Assembly: GCA_025359425.1 (NCBI GenBank)
Contig: JANYGC010000099.1
Span: 1 to 64,000, forward strand
Length of the DNA stretch: 64,000 nucleotides
Reading direction: 5' to 3'
Origin: Sphingomonadaceae bacterium
GTDB taxonomy: Bacteria; Pseudomonadota; Alphaproteobacteria; Sphingomonadales; Sphingomonadaceae
The position numbers and the translations under genes were made by a program. Positions 55,334-64,000 of the stretch are shown piece by piece. The notes beneath the pieces are model-generated. The model did no database searches, was not told where the DNA came from, and saw only the letters and a program-made list of their open reading frames with translations. The stretch's first letter is position 1. Each line of letters starts with the position of its first letter.

Positions 55334-55683
55334 GCAGCCGTGCACAGCGTGAAGCCAAAGGGCGGCGCGGCGAGACTCTTGCTGCGTGGTACCTGCGCTT
55401 CAAAGGCTGGCGCATCCTCGCACGCCGGGTGAAGACTCCACGTGGCGAAATTGACCTGATCGTCAGGCGCGGCAGCGTGGTTGCCTTTGTCGAGGTCAAA
55501 TGGCGTGCTTCGGCAGCGGAACTTGACCTTTCGATCGATGCTTACCGGTTGCGCCGGGTACTCGCGGCAGCCGAAGCCGTCGGGCATCGGTACGCCAAGT
55601 CGGACGATCAGCAGCGGATAGATGTCGTGCTCCTTGCGCCCGGGCGGTTCCCTCGCCACATGGCGAATGCATTGATGCCCTGA
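55330..55683 (+). CDS. yraN: YraN-family (UPF0102) nuclease-like protein
   Basis: This 117-residue protein has the restriction-endonuclease-like fold of UPF0102: GETLAAWYLRFKGWRILARR, TPRGEIDLIVRRGSVVAFVE and VKWR, giving the (G)EIDL...EVK catalytic-type motif. The role is not established. Position after rsmI and opposite an lpoA-like gene is conserved among proteobacteria. Confidence 0.92.
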   Translation: MSSRAQREAKGRRGETLAAWYLRFKGWRILARRVKTPRGEIDLIVRRGSVVAFVEVKWRASAAELDLSIDAYRLRRVLAAAEAVGHRYAKSDDQQRIDVVLLAPGRFPRHMANALMP

Positions 55684-55701
55684 GCGGAGTTTCCGATAGC
55701 C

Positions 55702-56658
55702 ATGAGCCTGCGCGTCGCCGTCCAGATGGACCCGCTTGAAACGATCAACATCGCCGGGGATTCCAGCTTTGCGCTGATGCTCGCTGCGCAGGCGCGCGGG
55801 CACAGCCTGTACCATTACAATGTGACGTCGCTCGCTTACGAGCAGGGCCGCCTGACTGCCTGGGCTGCGCCGGTGACTGTTCAGCGCGAGGCGGGCAGCC
55901 ATTTTGCTGCGGACGAACGCCGCCAGATCGACCTTGTCGCCGATGTCGATGTCGTGCTGATGCGGCAAGACCCGCCGTTCGACCTGAGCTACATCACCGC
56001 AACCCACCTCCTCGAGCGGCTTGAGGGGCACACGTTGGTGGTCAACGATCCGGCCAGCGTGCGCAATGCGCCCGAGAAGGTCTTCGTGCTCGACTTCGCG
56101 CAGTACATGCCGCCGACGCTGATCGCGCGGCGGATCGAAGATGTGCGCGCGTTCCATGCCCGGCACCCCGGCGATCTGGTGATGAAACCGCTCCACGGCA
56201 ACGGCGGTAAGGCGGTCATCCGCATCCCGGCCGATGGCAGCAACCTGGGCGCGTTGATCGAGCTGTTCGATAACGCCTGGGTCGAGCCGCACATGTTCCA
56301 GCCGTTCCTCCCCGAGATCAGCGAAGGCGACAAGCGCATCGTGCTGGTTGACGGCGAGATTGCGGGCGCGATCAACCGGCGGCCCGGCGCGGGCGAATTC
56401 CGCTCAAACCTCGCGGCAGGGGGCTATGCCGAGCCCACCACCCTCAACGCCCGCGAAGAGGAAATCTGCGCCGCGATGGGTCCCGAGCTCAAGAAGCGCG
56501 GACTGGTGTTCGTCGGGATCGATGTGATCGGCGGCAAGTGGCTGACTGAGATCAACGTCACCTCGCCGACCGGTATCATGGCGATCGACAAGTTCAACGG
56601 TACCGACACTCCGGCTTTGATCTGGGAAGCGATCGAGACCCGGCTCGGCCGCGGCTGA
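55702..56658 (+). CDS. gshB: Glutathione synthetase
   Basis: This 318-residue ATP-grasp enzyme joins glycine to gamma-glutamylcysteine. It begins MSLRVAVQMDPLETINIAGD and shows VLMRQDPPFDLSYITATHLL, VMKPLHGNGGKAVI, RRPGAGEFRSNLAAGG and TEINVTSPTGIMAID, all typical of the bacterial GshB family. It follows yraN after 18 bases. Confidence 0.96.
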   Translation: MSLRVAVQMDPLETINIAGDSSFALMLAAQARGHSLYHYNVTSLAYEQGRLTAWAAPVTVQREAGSHFAADERRQIDLVADVDVVLMRQDPPFDLSYITATHLLERLEGHTLVVNDPASVRNAPEKVFVLDFAQYMPPTLIARRIEDVRAFHARHPGDLVMKPLHGNGGKAVIRIPADGSNLGALIELFDNAWVEPHMFQPFLPEISEGDKRIVLVDGEIAGAINRRPGAGEFRSNLAAGGYAEPTTLNAREEEICAAMGPELKKRGLVFVGIDVIGGKWLTEINVTSPTGIMAIDKFNGTDTPALIWEAIETRLGRG

Positions 56659-56664
56659 CATCCC

Positions 56665-57264
56665 ATGGCTAACTGGATTGTCGATCTGATCGAGCGCGGC
56701 GGCTATTGGGGCATCGGGCTGCTGATGTTCATCGAGAACGTCTTCCCGCCAATTCCAAGCGAGCTGATCATGGGTGCCGGCGGGATTGCGGTGGCACGCG
56801 GTACCATGGAGGTCTGGCCGCTGCTGATCGCCGGGACACTGGGTTCGACGCTGGGCAACTACCTGTGGTTCGTGCTCGGCGATCGCTGGGGCTACCAGCG
56901 GCTTGAACCGTTCGTGCGCCGCCGGGGGCGGTGGCTGACCATGCGCTGGAGTCATGTCGAACACGCCACGGCGTTCTTCCTGCGACACGGCCAGTGGGTT
57001 GTGTTCGTTATGCGCTTTTCGCCGCTCCTGCGCACGATGATTTCGCTCCCCGCCGGGTTGAGCCACATGAAGCACTGGAAGTTCCTCGTCTTCACCTTCG
57101 CCGGTGCGGCGGTGTGGAACACGCTGCTGATCTATGGCGGCAAATGGCTCGCGGGGTATTTTGACCAGATGCACGAGGTTGCCGGGGCGCTAATCGGCGG
57201 CTTGGTCGCGCTGGCGGTGCTCGGCTGGCTGTGGCGGGTTTGGCGCTGGAAGGACGAAGTCTGA
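56665..57264 (+). CDS. DedA-family membrane protein
   Basis: This 199-residue protein has about five membrane segments with the DedA signature (GLLMFIENVFPPIPSELIMG, FVLGDRWGYQR and RFSPLLRTMISLPAGLSHM). DedA proteins are linked to recycling of undecaprenyl phosphate or phospholipid carriers and to membrane potential. It lies 6 bases after gshB and converges with xerC. Confidence 0.92.
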   Translation: MANWIVDLIERGGYWGIGLLMFIENVFPPIPSELIMGAGGIAVARGTMEVWPLLIAGTLGSTLGNYLWFVLGDRWGYQRLEPFVRRRGRWLTMRWSHVEHATAFFLRHGQWVVFVMRFSPLLRTMISLPAGLSHMKHWKFLVFTFAGAAVWNTLLIYGGKWLAGYFDQMHEVAGALIGGLVALAVLGWLWRVWRWKDEV

Positions 57265-57268
57265 CGGG

Positions 57269-58162
57269 TCAGAGCTCGCGTGGATGCGCGTTGCGGTAGA
57301 CATCGAGCAGCGTCGCGGCATCGACCTTCGTATAGATCTGGGTCGAGCCTAAGCTCGCGTGGCCGAGCAGCTCCTGCAAGGACCGCAAATCCGCTCCAGC
57401 ACCGAGCAAATGTGTGGCGAAGCTATGCCGCAGGGCGTGCGGGGTGGCGCTGGGGGGTAAGCCGAGCGTGATCCGCGCGCGGGCCATCGCCTTCTGCACC
57501 ATGCCTTGCGAAAGCTGGCCGCCCTTGGCACCGCGAAACAGCGGATCCGCTTTGCCGGTCGGCCACGGCGCCTTGGCGAGATAATCCGCCACCGCATCGC
57601 GCACCAGCGGGAGCAGTGGGACCACGCGCTGCTTGTTCCCCTTGCCGGTGACCACCAGCGTTTCGCCGAGCGGCAATGCTGCGCCGGTCAAAGCCAGCGC
57701 CTCGGCAATCCGCATGCCCGCGCCGTATAGCAGCAGCAGCACCGCTCGGTCGCGCGCCCCGATCCATTCCACGGCGGCGTCCTCGTGCACTGTCGCTGCG
57801 AGGTTTACTGCATCATCCGGCGTTACCGGGCGCGGAATGCCCTTCTTGACCCGCGGCCCGCGCATCCGGGGCGGAGCAGGGTCGGCCATCCCGGCGCGTT
57901 CGCGGGCAAAGGCGATGAATTGCTTGAGCGCGGACAATTCACGCGCGGCGCTGGCATTGGTCAGGCCCTCGGCGCGGCGGTGCGCGAGTTGCTGGCGCAG
58001 CGCCGCAGCGTCGGTGCGGGCAAGCTGGCCCCAGTCGGTGGCGCCAAGGGCATCGAGCAAACGCGCGGCGGTCGCACCATAAGCGCGAACCGTATGCGGC
58101 GAGCGTCGCCGGCCGTGTGCCAAATACGCGGTCCAGGCTTCAAGCAGGTCGGCGCGGGTCAT
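57269..58162 (-). CDS. xerC: Tyrosine recombinase XerC
   Basis: ATG 58162 gives MTRADLLEAWTAYLAHGRR and 297 residues, the normal size. The SAM-like N-terminal domain is followed by a catalytic domain with YGAGMRIAEALAL (Arg), HALRHSFATHLLGAG (His-x-x-Arg) and LGHASLGSTQIYTKVD (His and Tyr). It resolves chromosome dimers. The frame stays open upstream through a repeat element to an ATG at 58315 that overlaps the hemW stop, so translation could begin there with 51 extra residues. The start is therefore uncertain. Confidence 0.93.
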   Translation of the reverse strand: MTRADLLEAWTAYLAHGRRRSPHTVRAYGATAARLLDALGATDWGQLARTDAAALRQQLAHRRAEGLTNASAARELSALKQFIAFARERAGMADPAPPRMRGPRVKKGIPRPVTPDDAVNLAATVHEDAAVEWIGARDRAVLLLLYGAGMRIAEALALTGAALPLGETLVVTGKGNKQRVVPLLPLVRDAVADYLAKAPWPTGKADPLFRGAKGGQLSQGMVQKAMARARITLGLPPSATPHALRHSFATHLLGAGADLRSLQELLGHASLGSTQIYTKVDAATLLDVYRNAHPREL

Positions 58163-58175
58163 GCCTGCAAACCCC

Positions 58176-58298
58176 AAATCCTCCCCCCCCTGGGGGAGGT
58201 GGGCCGCCGCAGGCGGGTCGGTGGGGGAATGGCGTGCGACATTCATGCCCCCACCGTCAGCGCTTCGCGCTGCCACCTCCCCCAAAAGGGGAGGATTT
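58176..58298. repeat. Interspersed repeat, family A copy 2, before xerC
   Basis: The 123-base element has perfect 11-base inverted ends (AAATCCTCCCC and GGGGAGGATTT) and is closely related to the copy at 23679-23795, sharing the inner GCTGCCACCTCCCCCAAAAG. It separates hemW from xerC and is open in the xerC frame. The short sequence GTCATGCC occurs on both sides but not directly at the element ends. Confidence 0.9.
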
Positions 58299-58311
58299 GA
58301 AGACCTCCTTG

Positions 58312-59463
58312 TCATGCCGACACCAGAGCTTCAGGCACCAGCTCGCCCAGCAGACCGTCGAGCAGCGGCATTCCGGCAGGGGCTACACCAATGCGGCTGC
58401 CAGTTTGCCAAGCCAGCCCTTGGCCGCTGTAGAACTCCAGCTTGGCCGCAACGATCAGATCCGCGGCAGGCATCCCGAAGCGCCGCGCCAGTGCCGCCAG
58501 ATCGATCCCCTCGCGCAGCCGCAGCCCCATCAACAGCGCCTCGGCGGCCTGCTCCCGTGCTATCAAATCGCGCTCCTCGGCGATCCCGTGACCATTTCGG
58601 GCGACCGCGTTCAGCCAGTTTCCCGGCTTCTTGTGGCGCACTGTCGCCACTCCGCCGCGCCGCCCGTGCGCGCCCGGTCCGATCCCGGCGTAGTCCTGAT
58701 AGCGCCAATAGGCGAGGTTGTGGCGGCTCTCCTCGCCGGGACGCGCATGGTTGCTGACCTCGTAAGCGGGCAACCCGGCCTGACTGGTCAGATCGGCGGT
58801 CAGTGCGAACAGGTCAGCGGCGTGTTCTTCATCGAGCGGCGCAAACTGGCCAAGCCGAACCATGGTCTCGAACCGCGTGCCCGGTTCGATGGTTAGCTGG
58901 TAGAGCGAGAGGTGTCCGGTGCCGAAACTCAATGCGCGGGTTAGCTCGTCTTCCCATTGTCCGGCGGTCTGGCCGGGCCGGGCATAGATCAGGTCGAACG
59001 AAACGCGCGCAAAGTGTCGCTGTGCCACTTCCAGCGCAGCCAGCCCTTCTTCCGCATCGTGCAATCGTCCAAGGAAGCGCAAAGTCGCATCGTCGAGCGC
59101 CTGGAGCCCGAGCGAAGCGCGATTGATCCCGGCACTTGCCAGCGCGGCATAGTTGGCGGCCTCGACCGACGAGGGATTGCCCTCCAGCGTGATTTCGATC
59201 CCGGGCGCGAAACCCCACAGGGCTTCCGCTTCGGTCAGCAAACGCCCGACCAGCGCCGGCGGCATCAAGGAAGGTGTGCCGCCGCCAAAAAACACGCTGT
59301 CAAGCGGTTCGCCGCCGGCGCACTCGGCCTCAAGCCGCATGTCGGCGAGCAGCGCGTCCTGCCACAGCGCATGATCCACAGAGTCGCGGACATGGCTGTT
59401 GAAGTCACAATAGGGGCACTTCGCGAGGCAGAAGGGCCAATGGATATAAAGCGCGCGGGCCAT
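58312..59463 (-). CDS. hemW: HemW radical SAM protein
   Basis: This 383-residue radical SAM protein has the 4Fe-4S motif CLAKCPYCDFNSH, the HemW variant, then SVFFGGGTPSLM and RASLGLQALDD. The extra cysteine pattern of true coproporphyrinogen oxidase HemN is absent, so it is more likely a haem chaperone than HemN. It follows rdgB and precedes the repeat before xerC. Confidence 0.94.
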   Translation of the reverse strand: MARALYIHWPFCLAKCPYCDFNSHVRDSVDHALWQDALLADMRLEAECAGGEPLDSVFFGGGTPSLMPPALVGRLLTEAEALWGFAPGIEITLEGNPSSVEAANYAALASAGINRASLGLQALDDATLRFLGRLHDAEEGLAALEVAQRHFARVSFDLIYARPGQTAGQWEDELTRALSFGTGHLSLYQLTIEPGTRFETMVRLGQFAPLDEEHAADLFALTADLTSQAGLPAYEVSNHARPGEESRHNLAYWRYQDYAGIGPGAHGRRGGVATVRHKKPGNWLNAVARNGHGIAEERDLIAREQAAEALLMGLRLREGIDLAALARRFGMPAADLIVAAKLEFYSGQGLAWQTGSRIGVAPAGMPLLDGLLGELVPEALVSA

Positions 59464-59473
59464 GGTGCCTGCT

Positions 59474-60103
59474 TTAGCTGGCGAACTGGTCCGCTACCAG
59501 CTTGGCGAAGGCATCCGCGCGGTGGCTGATGCCGTGCTTCTCTTCTGGATCGAGTTCGGCGAAAGTTTGCGCGCCACCGGCTGGCACGAAGACCGGATCG
59601 TAGCCGAAGCCCATCGTGCCGCGCGGGGGCCAGGTCAGCGTGCCATCAGCCCGGCCTTCATAGGCGACCATCTCACCATCAGGCCAGGCGATCGCCAGCA
59701 CACAGGCGAAATGGCACGAGCGGTCGGCATCAGGGCCAAGCTCAGCAAGCAATCCCTCGACCTTGCCCATCGCGAGGTACCAGTCGCGTCCCGGCTTGCC
59801 TTCGAACCATTGCCGTTCGGCCCAGTCGGCGGTGTAAACCCCGGGCCGGCCATCGAGCACAGCAACACAAAGCCCCGAATCGTCGGCCAGAGCGGGCAAG
59901 CCCGAACCCTCAGCCGCTGCCCGCGCCTTGATCAGCGCGTTGTCGGCAAAGGTCTTGCCGGTCTCGGCCGGTTCGGGCAGCCCGAGCGACCCGGCCGAGA
60001 TGCAATTCAGCCCATAAGGCGCGAGAAGGGCTCCGATTTCCTTGAGCTTGCCCGCATTGTGCGTGGCAATCACCAAGGTCTCGGAGCCGAGCCGGCGGGT
60101 CAT
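59474..60103 (-). CDS. rdgB: XTP/dITP pyrophosphatase RdgB
   Basis: ATG 60103 overlaps the rph stop (ATGA) and gives 209 residues starting [22 protein letters not shown]1 family features are [35 protein letters not shown] and [20 protein letters not shown]. It removes non-canonical purine triphosphates. The pairing with rph is common in bacteria. Confidence 0.95.
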   Translation of the reverse strand: MTRRLGSETLVIATHNAGKLKEIGALLAPYGLNCISAGSLGLPEPAETGKTFADNALIKARAAAEGSGLPALADDSGLCVAVLDGRPGVYTADWAERQWFEGKPGRDWYLAMGKVEGLLAELGPDADRSCHFACVLAIAWPDGEMVAYEGRADGTLTWPPRGTMGFGYDPVFVPAGGAQTFAELDPEEKHGISHRADAFAKLVADQFAS

Positions 60104-60816
60104 TTGCCCGCTGCTTCGCCTTGCGCCGTGAAGATCCGGTCGCAACCGATCCGCGCGAGCCGGAGCAAGCGGAGCAGCGCTTCCTCGTCGTAGGTCGCGC
60201 CTTCTGCAGTGGCCTGGACCTCGGCGATCTGGCCGCCTTCGATCAGCACGAAGTTGGCGTCGGCATCGGCCGCGCTGTCTTCGTCGTAATCGAGATCGAG
60301 CACCGGGTTGCCCCTGAAGATCCCGCAGCTGACTGCGGCGACCTTGCGGGTCAGCGGGTCTTCCTTGATCGCGCCGGATGCCATCAGGGTATCAATTGCG
60401 ATCCGCAGCGCCACCCAGGCGCCCGAAATGGCCGCCGTGCGGGTCCCGCCATCCGCCTGGATCACATCGCAATCGAGCGTGATCTGGCGCTCACCCAGTT
60501 TCTTCATGTCGGTCACCGCGCGTAACGATCGCCCGATCAATCGCTGGATTTCCTGCGTCCGCCCGCTCTGCTTGCCCTTGGCAGCTTCGCGCGAACCACG
60601 CGTATGCGTGGCACGCGGCAGCATTGAGTATTCCGCGGTCACCCAGCCTTCGCCCTTGCCGCGCAGCCACGGCGGGAGGCGTTCCTCGACGCTGGCGGTG
60701 CAGATAACCTTGGTGTGGCCAAAGCTGACCAGCACCGAACCTTCGGCATGCTTGGTATAGTGCGGCTCGAAACTGATTTCGCGCATCTCGTCGGGCGCGC
60801 GGCCGGAAGGTCGCAT
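60100..60816 (-). CDS. rph: Ribonuclease PH
   Basis: ATG 60816, with GGAG 6 bases upstream, gives [16 protein letters not shown] and 238 residues. The 3' to 5' phosphorolytic exoribonuclease motifs are [20 protein letters not shown] and [20 protein letters not shown]. It trims tRNA 3' ends. It is divergent from hrcA and overlaps rdgB. Confidence 0.96.
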   Translation of the reverse strand: MRPSGRAPDEMREISFEPHYTKHAEGSVLVSFGHTKVICTASVEERLPPWLRGKGEGWVTAEYSMLPRATHTRGSREAAKGKQSGRTQEIQRLIGRSLRAVTDMKKLGERQITLDCDVIQADGGTRTAAISGAWVALRIAIDTLMASGAIKEDPLTRKVAAVSCGIFRGNPVLDLDYDEDSAADADANFVLIEGGQIAEVQATAEGATYDEEALLRLLRLARIGCDRIFTAQGEAAGK

Positions 60817-60848
60817 TGTATTCTCCAAATGGACACCCAGTTCCGTCT

Positions 60849-60871
60849 GTCCTGAGCCTGTCGAAGGATCG
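60849..60871. repeat. Single palindromic-repeat arm between rph and hrcA
   Basis: GTCCTGAGCCTGTCGAAGGA matches the arm family seen at 18874, 26373 and 50200. No partner arm is present within the spacer, so it is a half element. It lies about 33 bases upstream of rph. Confidence 0.7.
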
Positions 60872-60954
60872 TCCTTACCGGCAACCCCGCAAAAAGGAAG
60901 GACAGTGGTTGGCTTTCAACCCCCTTTGGGACGACAAGCACGGCATGCGCGGTT

Positions 60955-62067
60955 ATGGCGGTTGAAATGACCAGTCTCCCGATCACCGAACTTGACAGCC
61001 GCACGCGCGAGATTTTTCGTGCGGTGGTCGAGGGCTATCTTGGCACCGGGCAGGCGGTTGGCTCGAAAACGCTGGCCGGGGCCAAGGCTGCGGGCGGGGC
61101 GGGGCTGAATTTGTCGCCCGCCTCGATCCGCTCGGTGCTGCATCAGCTTGAAAGCCTCGGCTTGCTCGCCGCGCCGCACACCAGCGCGGGGCGCTTGCCG
61201 ACCGAGCAGGGGTTGCGGTTGTTTGTCGACGGGATGATGCAGGTCGCCGAGCCGACCGCCGAAGAGCGCGCCGCGATCGAGCGCCAGGTCTCCACGCCCG
61301 GCCCGATCGAGGCTGCGCTGGCGGCGGCGAGCACAGTGCTGTCGGACCTGTCGGCCTGCGCGGGGGTTGTGCTGGTGCCGCGCCGCGACCCGCGGCTCAC
61401 CCATTTGCAGCTCGTTCCCTTGTCCGCGGGGCAGGCGCTCGCGGTGATGGTCGGGGCCGATGGCGGGATCGAAAACCGCGTGGTGCAATTGCCGATCGAC
61501 CTGCCGCCGGGCGCGCTCGAGCAAGCCTCGAACTACATTTCATCGCATCTCGGCGGGCGGACATTGGCGCAGGCGGTACAGGCGATCCGAACCGAGATTG
61601 CCTCGGGCCAAACCGCGCTCGACGGGGCGAGCCGCGATCTGGTCGAGCGTGGGCTGGCGGTGTGGAGCGCCGATGCCGCGCAGCGCCCGGTGCTGATCGT
61701 CCGCGGGCAGGCCAACCTGCTCGATGAAGGTGCGCTGTCCGACCTCGAGCGGGTGCGATTGCTGCTCGATGATCTGGAAAACAAACAATCGGTCGCCGAC
61801 TTGCTCAATTCGGCGCGCGAGGCGGAAGCGACGCGAATTTTCATCGGTGCAGAGAACCGGTTGTTCGCGCTCTCAGGCTCATCGGTGATTGCTTCACCTT
61901 ACCGTGACCGCGAGGGCCGGGTGGTCGGCGTGGTCGGTGTTATCGGCCCCACGCGGTTGAATTATGCACGGCTAGTCCCCATGGTTGATTTCACCGCGCA
62001 GGCCCTCGGCAAAATTGGGGGCACTGGGCAGACTGATCGGTTAAGCGGAATATTTGACAATGCATGA
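60955..62067 (+). CDS. hrcA: Heat-inducible transcription repressor HrcA
   Basis: This 370-residue repressor starts at 60955 or at 60967 (MTSLPITELDSR). The N-terminal winged helix shows REIFRAVVEGYLGTGQAVGS and SPASIRSVLHQLESLGLL, followed by HTSAGRLPTEQGLRLFVD and a C-terminal GAF-like domain (VVGVVGVIGPTRLNYARLVP). HrcA binds CIRCE sites of groESL and dnaK operons. No CIRCE sequence was found upstream of it here. grpE overlaps its end. Confidence 0.95.
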   Translation: MAVEMTSLPITELDSRTREIFRAVVEGYLGTGQAVGSKTLAGAKAAGGAGLNLSPASIRSVLHQLESLGLLAAPHTSAGRLPTEQGLRLFVDGMMQVAEPTAEERAAIERQVSTPGPIEAALAAASTVLSDLSACAGVVLVPRRDPRLTHLQLVPLSAGQALAVMVGADGGIENRVVQLPIDLPPGALEQASNYISSHLGGRTLAQAVQAIRTEIASGQTALDGASRDLVERGLAVWSADAAQRPVLIVRGQANLLDEGALSDLERVRLLLDDLENKQSVADLLNSAREAEATRIFIGAENRLFALSGSSVIASPYRDREGRVVGVVGVIGPTRLNYARLVPMVDFTAQALGKIGGTGQTDRLSGIFDNA

Positions 62068-62626
62068 TGAGACCAAGCCGCAGGGCGATCCGGCGGCTCA
62101 AGCTGAACTCGCGGGCGTGCCTGACGAACTGCTCGAGAAATCGGAAAACAGGCTGGACGATGCGCTGGACCGGCTGCGCGGGGATATCGAAGCCGCCAAG
62201 CAGGAAGTGCTTTACGCCAAGGCTGAGACGCAGAACGTGCGCCGCCGCCTGGAAAAGGACATTGCCGACGCGCGGACCTATGCCGCGACCGGTTTTGCGC
62301 GCGATATGCTGAGCGTTGCCGACAATCTTTCCCGTGCTCTGGATGCGATTCCTCAGGAGTTGCATGAGGATGACCGGATTAAGAGCCTGGTCGCCGGGAT
62401 CGAGGCGACATCGCGTGAACTTGACAAGGTGTTCGGCCTCCACGGCATCAGCCGCATCGCCGCGACCGGGCTCCCGCTCGATCCCAACCAGCACCAGGCC
62501 ATGCTCGAAGTGCCTTCAGCGGATGCCGAGGCTGGAACCGTGCTGCAAGAACTGCAGGCCGGCTACATGATCAAGGAACGCCTGCTGCGTCCGGCAATGG
62601 TCGCAGTGGCGAAGAAGCCGGATTGA
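62060..62626 (+). CDS. grpE: Nucleotide exchange factor GrpE
   Basis: ATG 62060, inside the last codons of hrcA, gives 188 residues. An acidic N-terminal helix (LEKSENRLDDALDRLRGDI) leads into the GrpE dimer domain (YAKAETQNVRRRLEKDI) and the beta domain (LPLDPNQHQAMLEVP, GYMIKERLLRPAMVAV). It exchanges nucleotide on DnaK. dnaK is not in the window. Confidence 0.95.
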   Translation: MHDETKPQGDPAAQAELAGVPDELLEKSENRLDDALDRLRGDIEAAKQEVLYAKAETQNVRRRLEKDIADARTYAATGFARDMLSVADNLSRALDAIPQELHEDDRIKSLVAGIEATSRELDKVFGLHGISRIAATGLPLDPNQHQAMLEVPSADAEAGTVLQELQAGYMIKERLLRPAMVAVAKKPD

Positions 62627-62630
62627 GCCC

Positions 62631-63863
62631 GTGCGCCGCGATGATGCCAACCTGATTGCGGATCGTCCGACCTTCGTCACCCATCTCGAATGCTCGCTCA
62701 CCGGCGAGCGGTATGAGGCCGGCCGGCTACATGGCCTGTCGAGTGCGGGACGGCCGTTGCTGGTACGTTACGATCTGACCGCAGCGGGTCAGGCCTTGTC
62801 GCGCGATACGCTCGAAGCGCGCCCCACTGACTTGTGGCGCTGGCGCGAGTTGCTGCCGGTGCGCGAGACAGCAAACATCGTCAGTCTCGGTGAAATTGAG
62901 ACCCCGCTGGTCCCGGTGCCGCGCTCGGGCGGGGCCAATGTACTGGTCAAGGACGAGGGCCGCCTGCCGACCGGCTCGTTCAAGGCGCGCGGGCTGGTCA
63001 TGGCAGTGGCGATGGCCAAGGAACTTGGCGTCACCAAAATCGCGATGCCGACCAATGGCAACGCCGGAGCCGCGCTTGCCGCTTATGCCAGCCGTTGCGG
63101 GATCGAGACGATCGTGTTCTGTCCCGACGACACGCCCGAGATCAACGTCCGCGAAATCGCCATGCAGGGTGCGCGGGTTTATCGCGTCAACGGGCTGATC
63201 GACGAATGCGGGGCGATCGTCGGCAAGGGCGCTGCCGAGGGCCGCTGGTTCGATCTTTCGACGCTCAAGGAACCCTACCGGATCGAGGGCAAGAAGACGA
63301 TGGGGCTGGAACTGGCCGCGCAGTTCGGCTGGCAATTGCCCGACGCGATATTCTACCCGACCGGGGGCGGCACCGGGCTGATCGGGATGTGGAAGGCCTT
63401 TGATGAGCTCGAACAGCTCGGCTGGATCGGCTCCAAACGCCCGCGCATGTACGCGGTTCAGGCGAGCGGCTGCGCGCCGATCGTGAAGGCGTTCGAGGAC
63501 GGCGTCGAACACGCGGAGCGCTGGGAGAATGCCCACACCGTCGCCGCCGGAATTCGGGTGCCCAAGGCGGTCGGCGATTTCCTGATCCTGCGCGCGGTGC
63601 GCGAGAGCGAGGGCAAGGCGCTCGCAGTGGAAGATGTGGACACACTGCGGGCTGTCGATGACTGCGCGCGAGAGGATGGTCTGCTGCTCTGCCCTGAGGG
63701 GGGGGCCACACTGGCGGCTTACCGCAATGCGCTGGCAGCGGGACTGGTCGATGCGGGCGAGCGCGTCGTACTGTTCAATTGCGCGACCGGGCTCAAGTAC
63801 CCGATGCCGACGGCGGATCAGACGCTCGACAAGAACGCGCTCCCGGATTTGGGGACGGTTTAA
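62631..63863 (+). CDS. thrC: Threonine synthase
   Basis: This 410-residue PLP enzyme begins at GTG 62631, four bases after the grpE stop. Motifs are DEGRLPTGSFKARGLVMA with the PLP lysine, MPTNGNAGAALAAYASRCG and FYPTGGGTGLIGMWKAFDEL. An N-terminal LECSLTGERYEAGRLHGLSS resembles the zinc-like start of short-form threonine synthases. It converts O-phosphohomoserine to threonine. It is not next to other threonine genes. Confidence 0.88.
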   Translation: MRRDDANLIADRPTFVTHLECSLTGERYEAGRLHGLSSAGRPLLVRYDLTAAGQALSRDTLEARPTDLWRWRELLPVRETANIVSLGEIETPLVPVPRSGGANVLVKDEGRLPTGSFKARGLVMAVAMAKELGVTKIAMPTNGNAGAALAAYASRCGIETIVFCPDDTPEINVREIAMQGARVYRVNGLIDECGAIVGKGAAEGRWFDLSTLKEPYRIEGKKTMGLELAAQFGWQLPDAIFYPTGGGTGLIGMWKAFDELEQLGWIGSKRPRMYAVQASGCAPIVKAFEDGVEHAERWENAHTVAAGIRVPKAVGDFLILRAVRESEGKALAVEDVDTLRAVDDCAREDGLLLCPEGGATLAAYRNALAAGLVDAGERVVLFNCATGLKYPMPTADQTLDKNALPDLGTV

Positions 63864-63876
63864 GTTAGGGTTCCAA

Positions 63877-64000
63877 TTAACCCAGCATTTGCGGATCACT
63901 AAGATTTTGCGATTTCAGTTCAACCTCGCAAATTAGCTTGCGCATATCCTCAATTGTGAAGCGAAAGCCATGGTATGTGCCGTCGGCATGACATTTCGGA
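63877..64000 (-). CDS. Partial gene of unknown function at right edge
   Basis: The minus-strand frame is open from base 64000 to a TAA at 63877, giving 40 residues (including HADGTYHGFRFTIEDMRKLI and CEVELKSQNLSDPQMLG at the end). GC content is clearly lower than that of the neighbouring genes. The start lies outside the window, and no family is recognised from the tail. Confidence 0.45.
   Translation of the reverse strand, partial: PKCHADGTYHGFRFTIEDMRKLICEVELKSQNLSDPQMLG

Noticed and set aside
60817-60954. CIRCE operator expected near hrcA
   Set aside because: No TTAGCACTC-N9-GAGTGCTAA-like sequence is present in the spacer.
62727-63899. 390-residue minus-strand ORF
   Set aside because: It is antisense to thrC, whose PLP motifs are clear.

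Overview
The window is high-GC chromosomal DNA from an alphaproteobacterium, most likely order Sphingomonadales. The reasons are the mreBCD-mrdA-rodA, rplY-pth-ychF and hrcA-grpE neighbourhoods, tandem DUF4139 and GumN/TraB genes, a spinster-type MFS protein, and interspersed palindromic repeats of a kind I associate with sphingomonads. The genus cannot be fixed from the sequence alone.

Region 1 (1-8471) is a copper-handling island. A CueO-like multicopper oxidase (cut by the left edge), copD and copC run leftward. Divergently, a three-gene regulatory cassette runs rightward (small anti-sigma-like membrane protein, periplasmic metal sensor, ECF sigma factor), followed by a DUF305 membrane protein, copA and copB. 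The cassette matches CnrY-CnrX-CnrH in order, size and overlap style, and the sensor keeps all five CnrX metal-ligand positions as I recall them. The island ends with a degenerate stretch, an excisionase-like HTH gene and the 3' end of a tRNA-Lys gene, which suggests a tRNA-targeted insertion.

Region 2 (8472-22675) is core chromosome: tRNA-Lys, the rod-shape operon, mutL with a small lipoprotein gene, a MaoC hydratase, ychF, a VOC protein, pth, a small exported protein, rplY and two tandem GumN/TraB genes.

Region 3 (22764-30660) holds glyQ-glyS, ppdK, a methyltransferase, comF and a probable small structured RNA with a strong terminator. glyS is unusual. Its Shine-Dalgarno lies in a palindromic repeat, it carries two in-frame repeat insertions, and its base composition is mosaic. 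ppdK carries a shorter in-frame repeat arm.

Region 4 (30676-49141) is mixed metabolism and envelope: hisI, a MerR regulator with a large acyl-CoA dehydrogenase, an FkbM methyltransferase, a dienelactone hydrolase-cysK-MFS operon, PilZ, tyrS, a DOMON-like/NamZ-like/Asp-Asn hydroxylase-like operon, a spinster MFS gene, an Amj-type lipid II flippase, a MoxR-VWA pair and two tandem DUF4139 genes.

Region 5 (49142-64000) holds a monooxygenase remnant, a peptidoglycan-binding/CHAP-like protein, a lipoprotein, parE, an LpoA-like lipoprotein divergent from rsmI-yraN-gshB-dedA, xerC and hemW separated by a repeat element, rdgB-rph, and hrcA-grpE-thrC. A lower-GC partial gene lies at the right edge.

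Most long lines of the ORF track on the strand opposite these genes are shadows and are left out. Several starts were moved inward using ribosome binding sites, signal peptides or overlaps.
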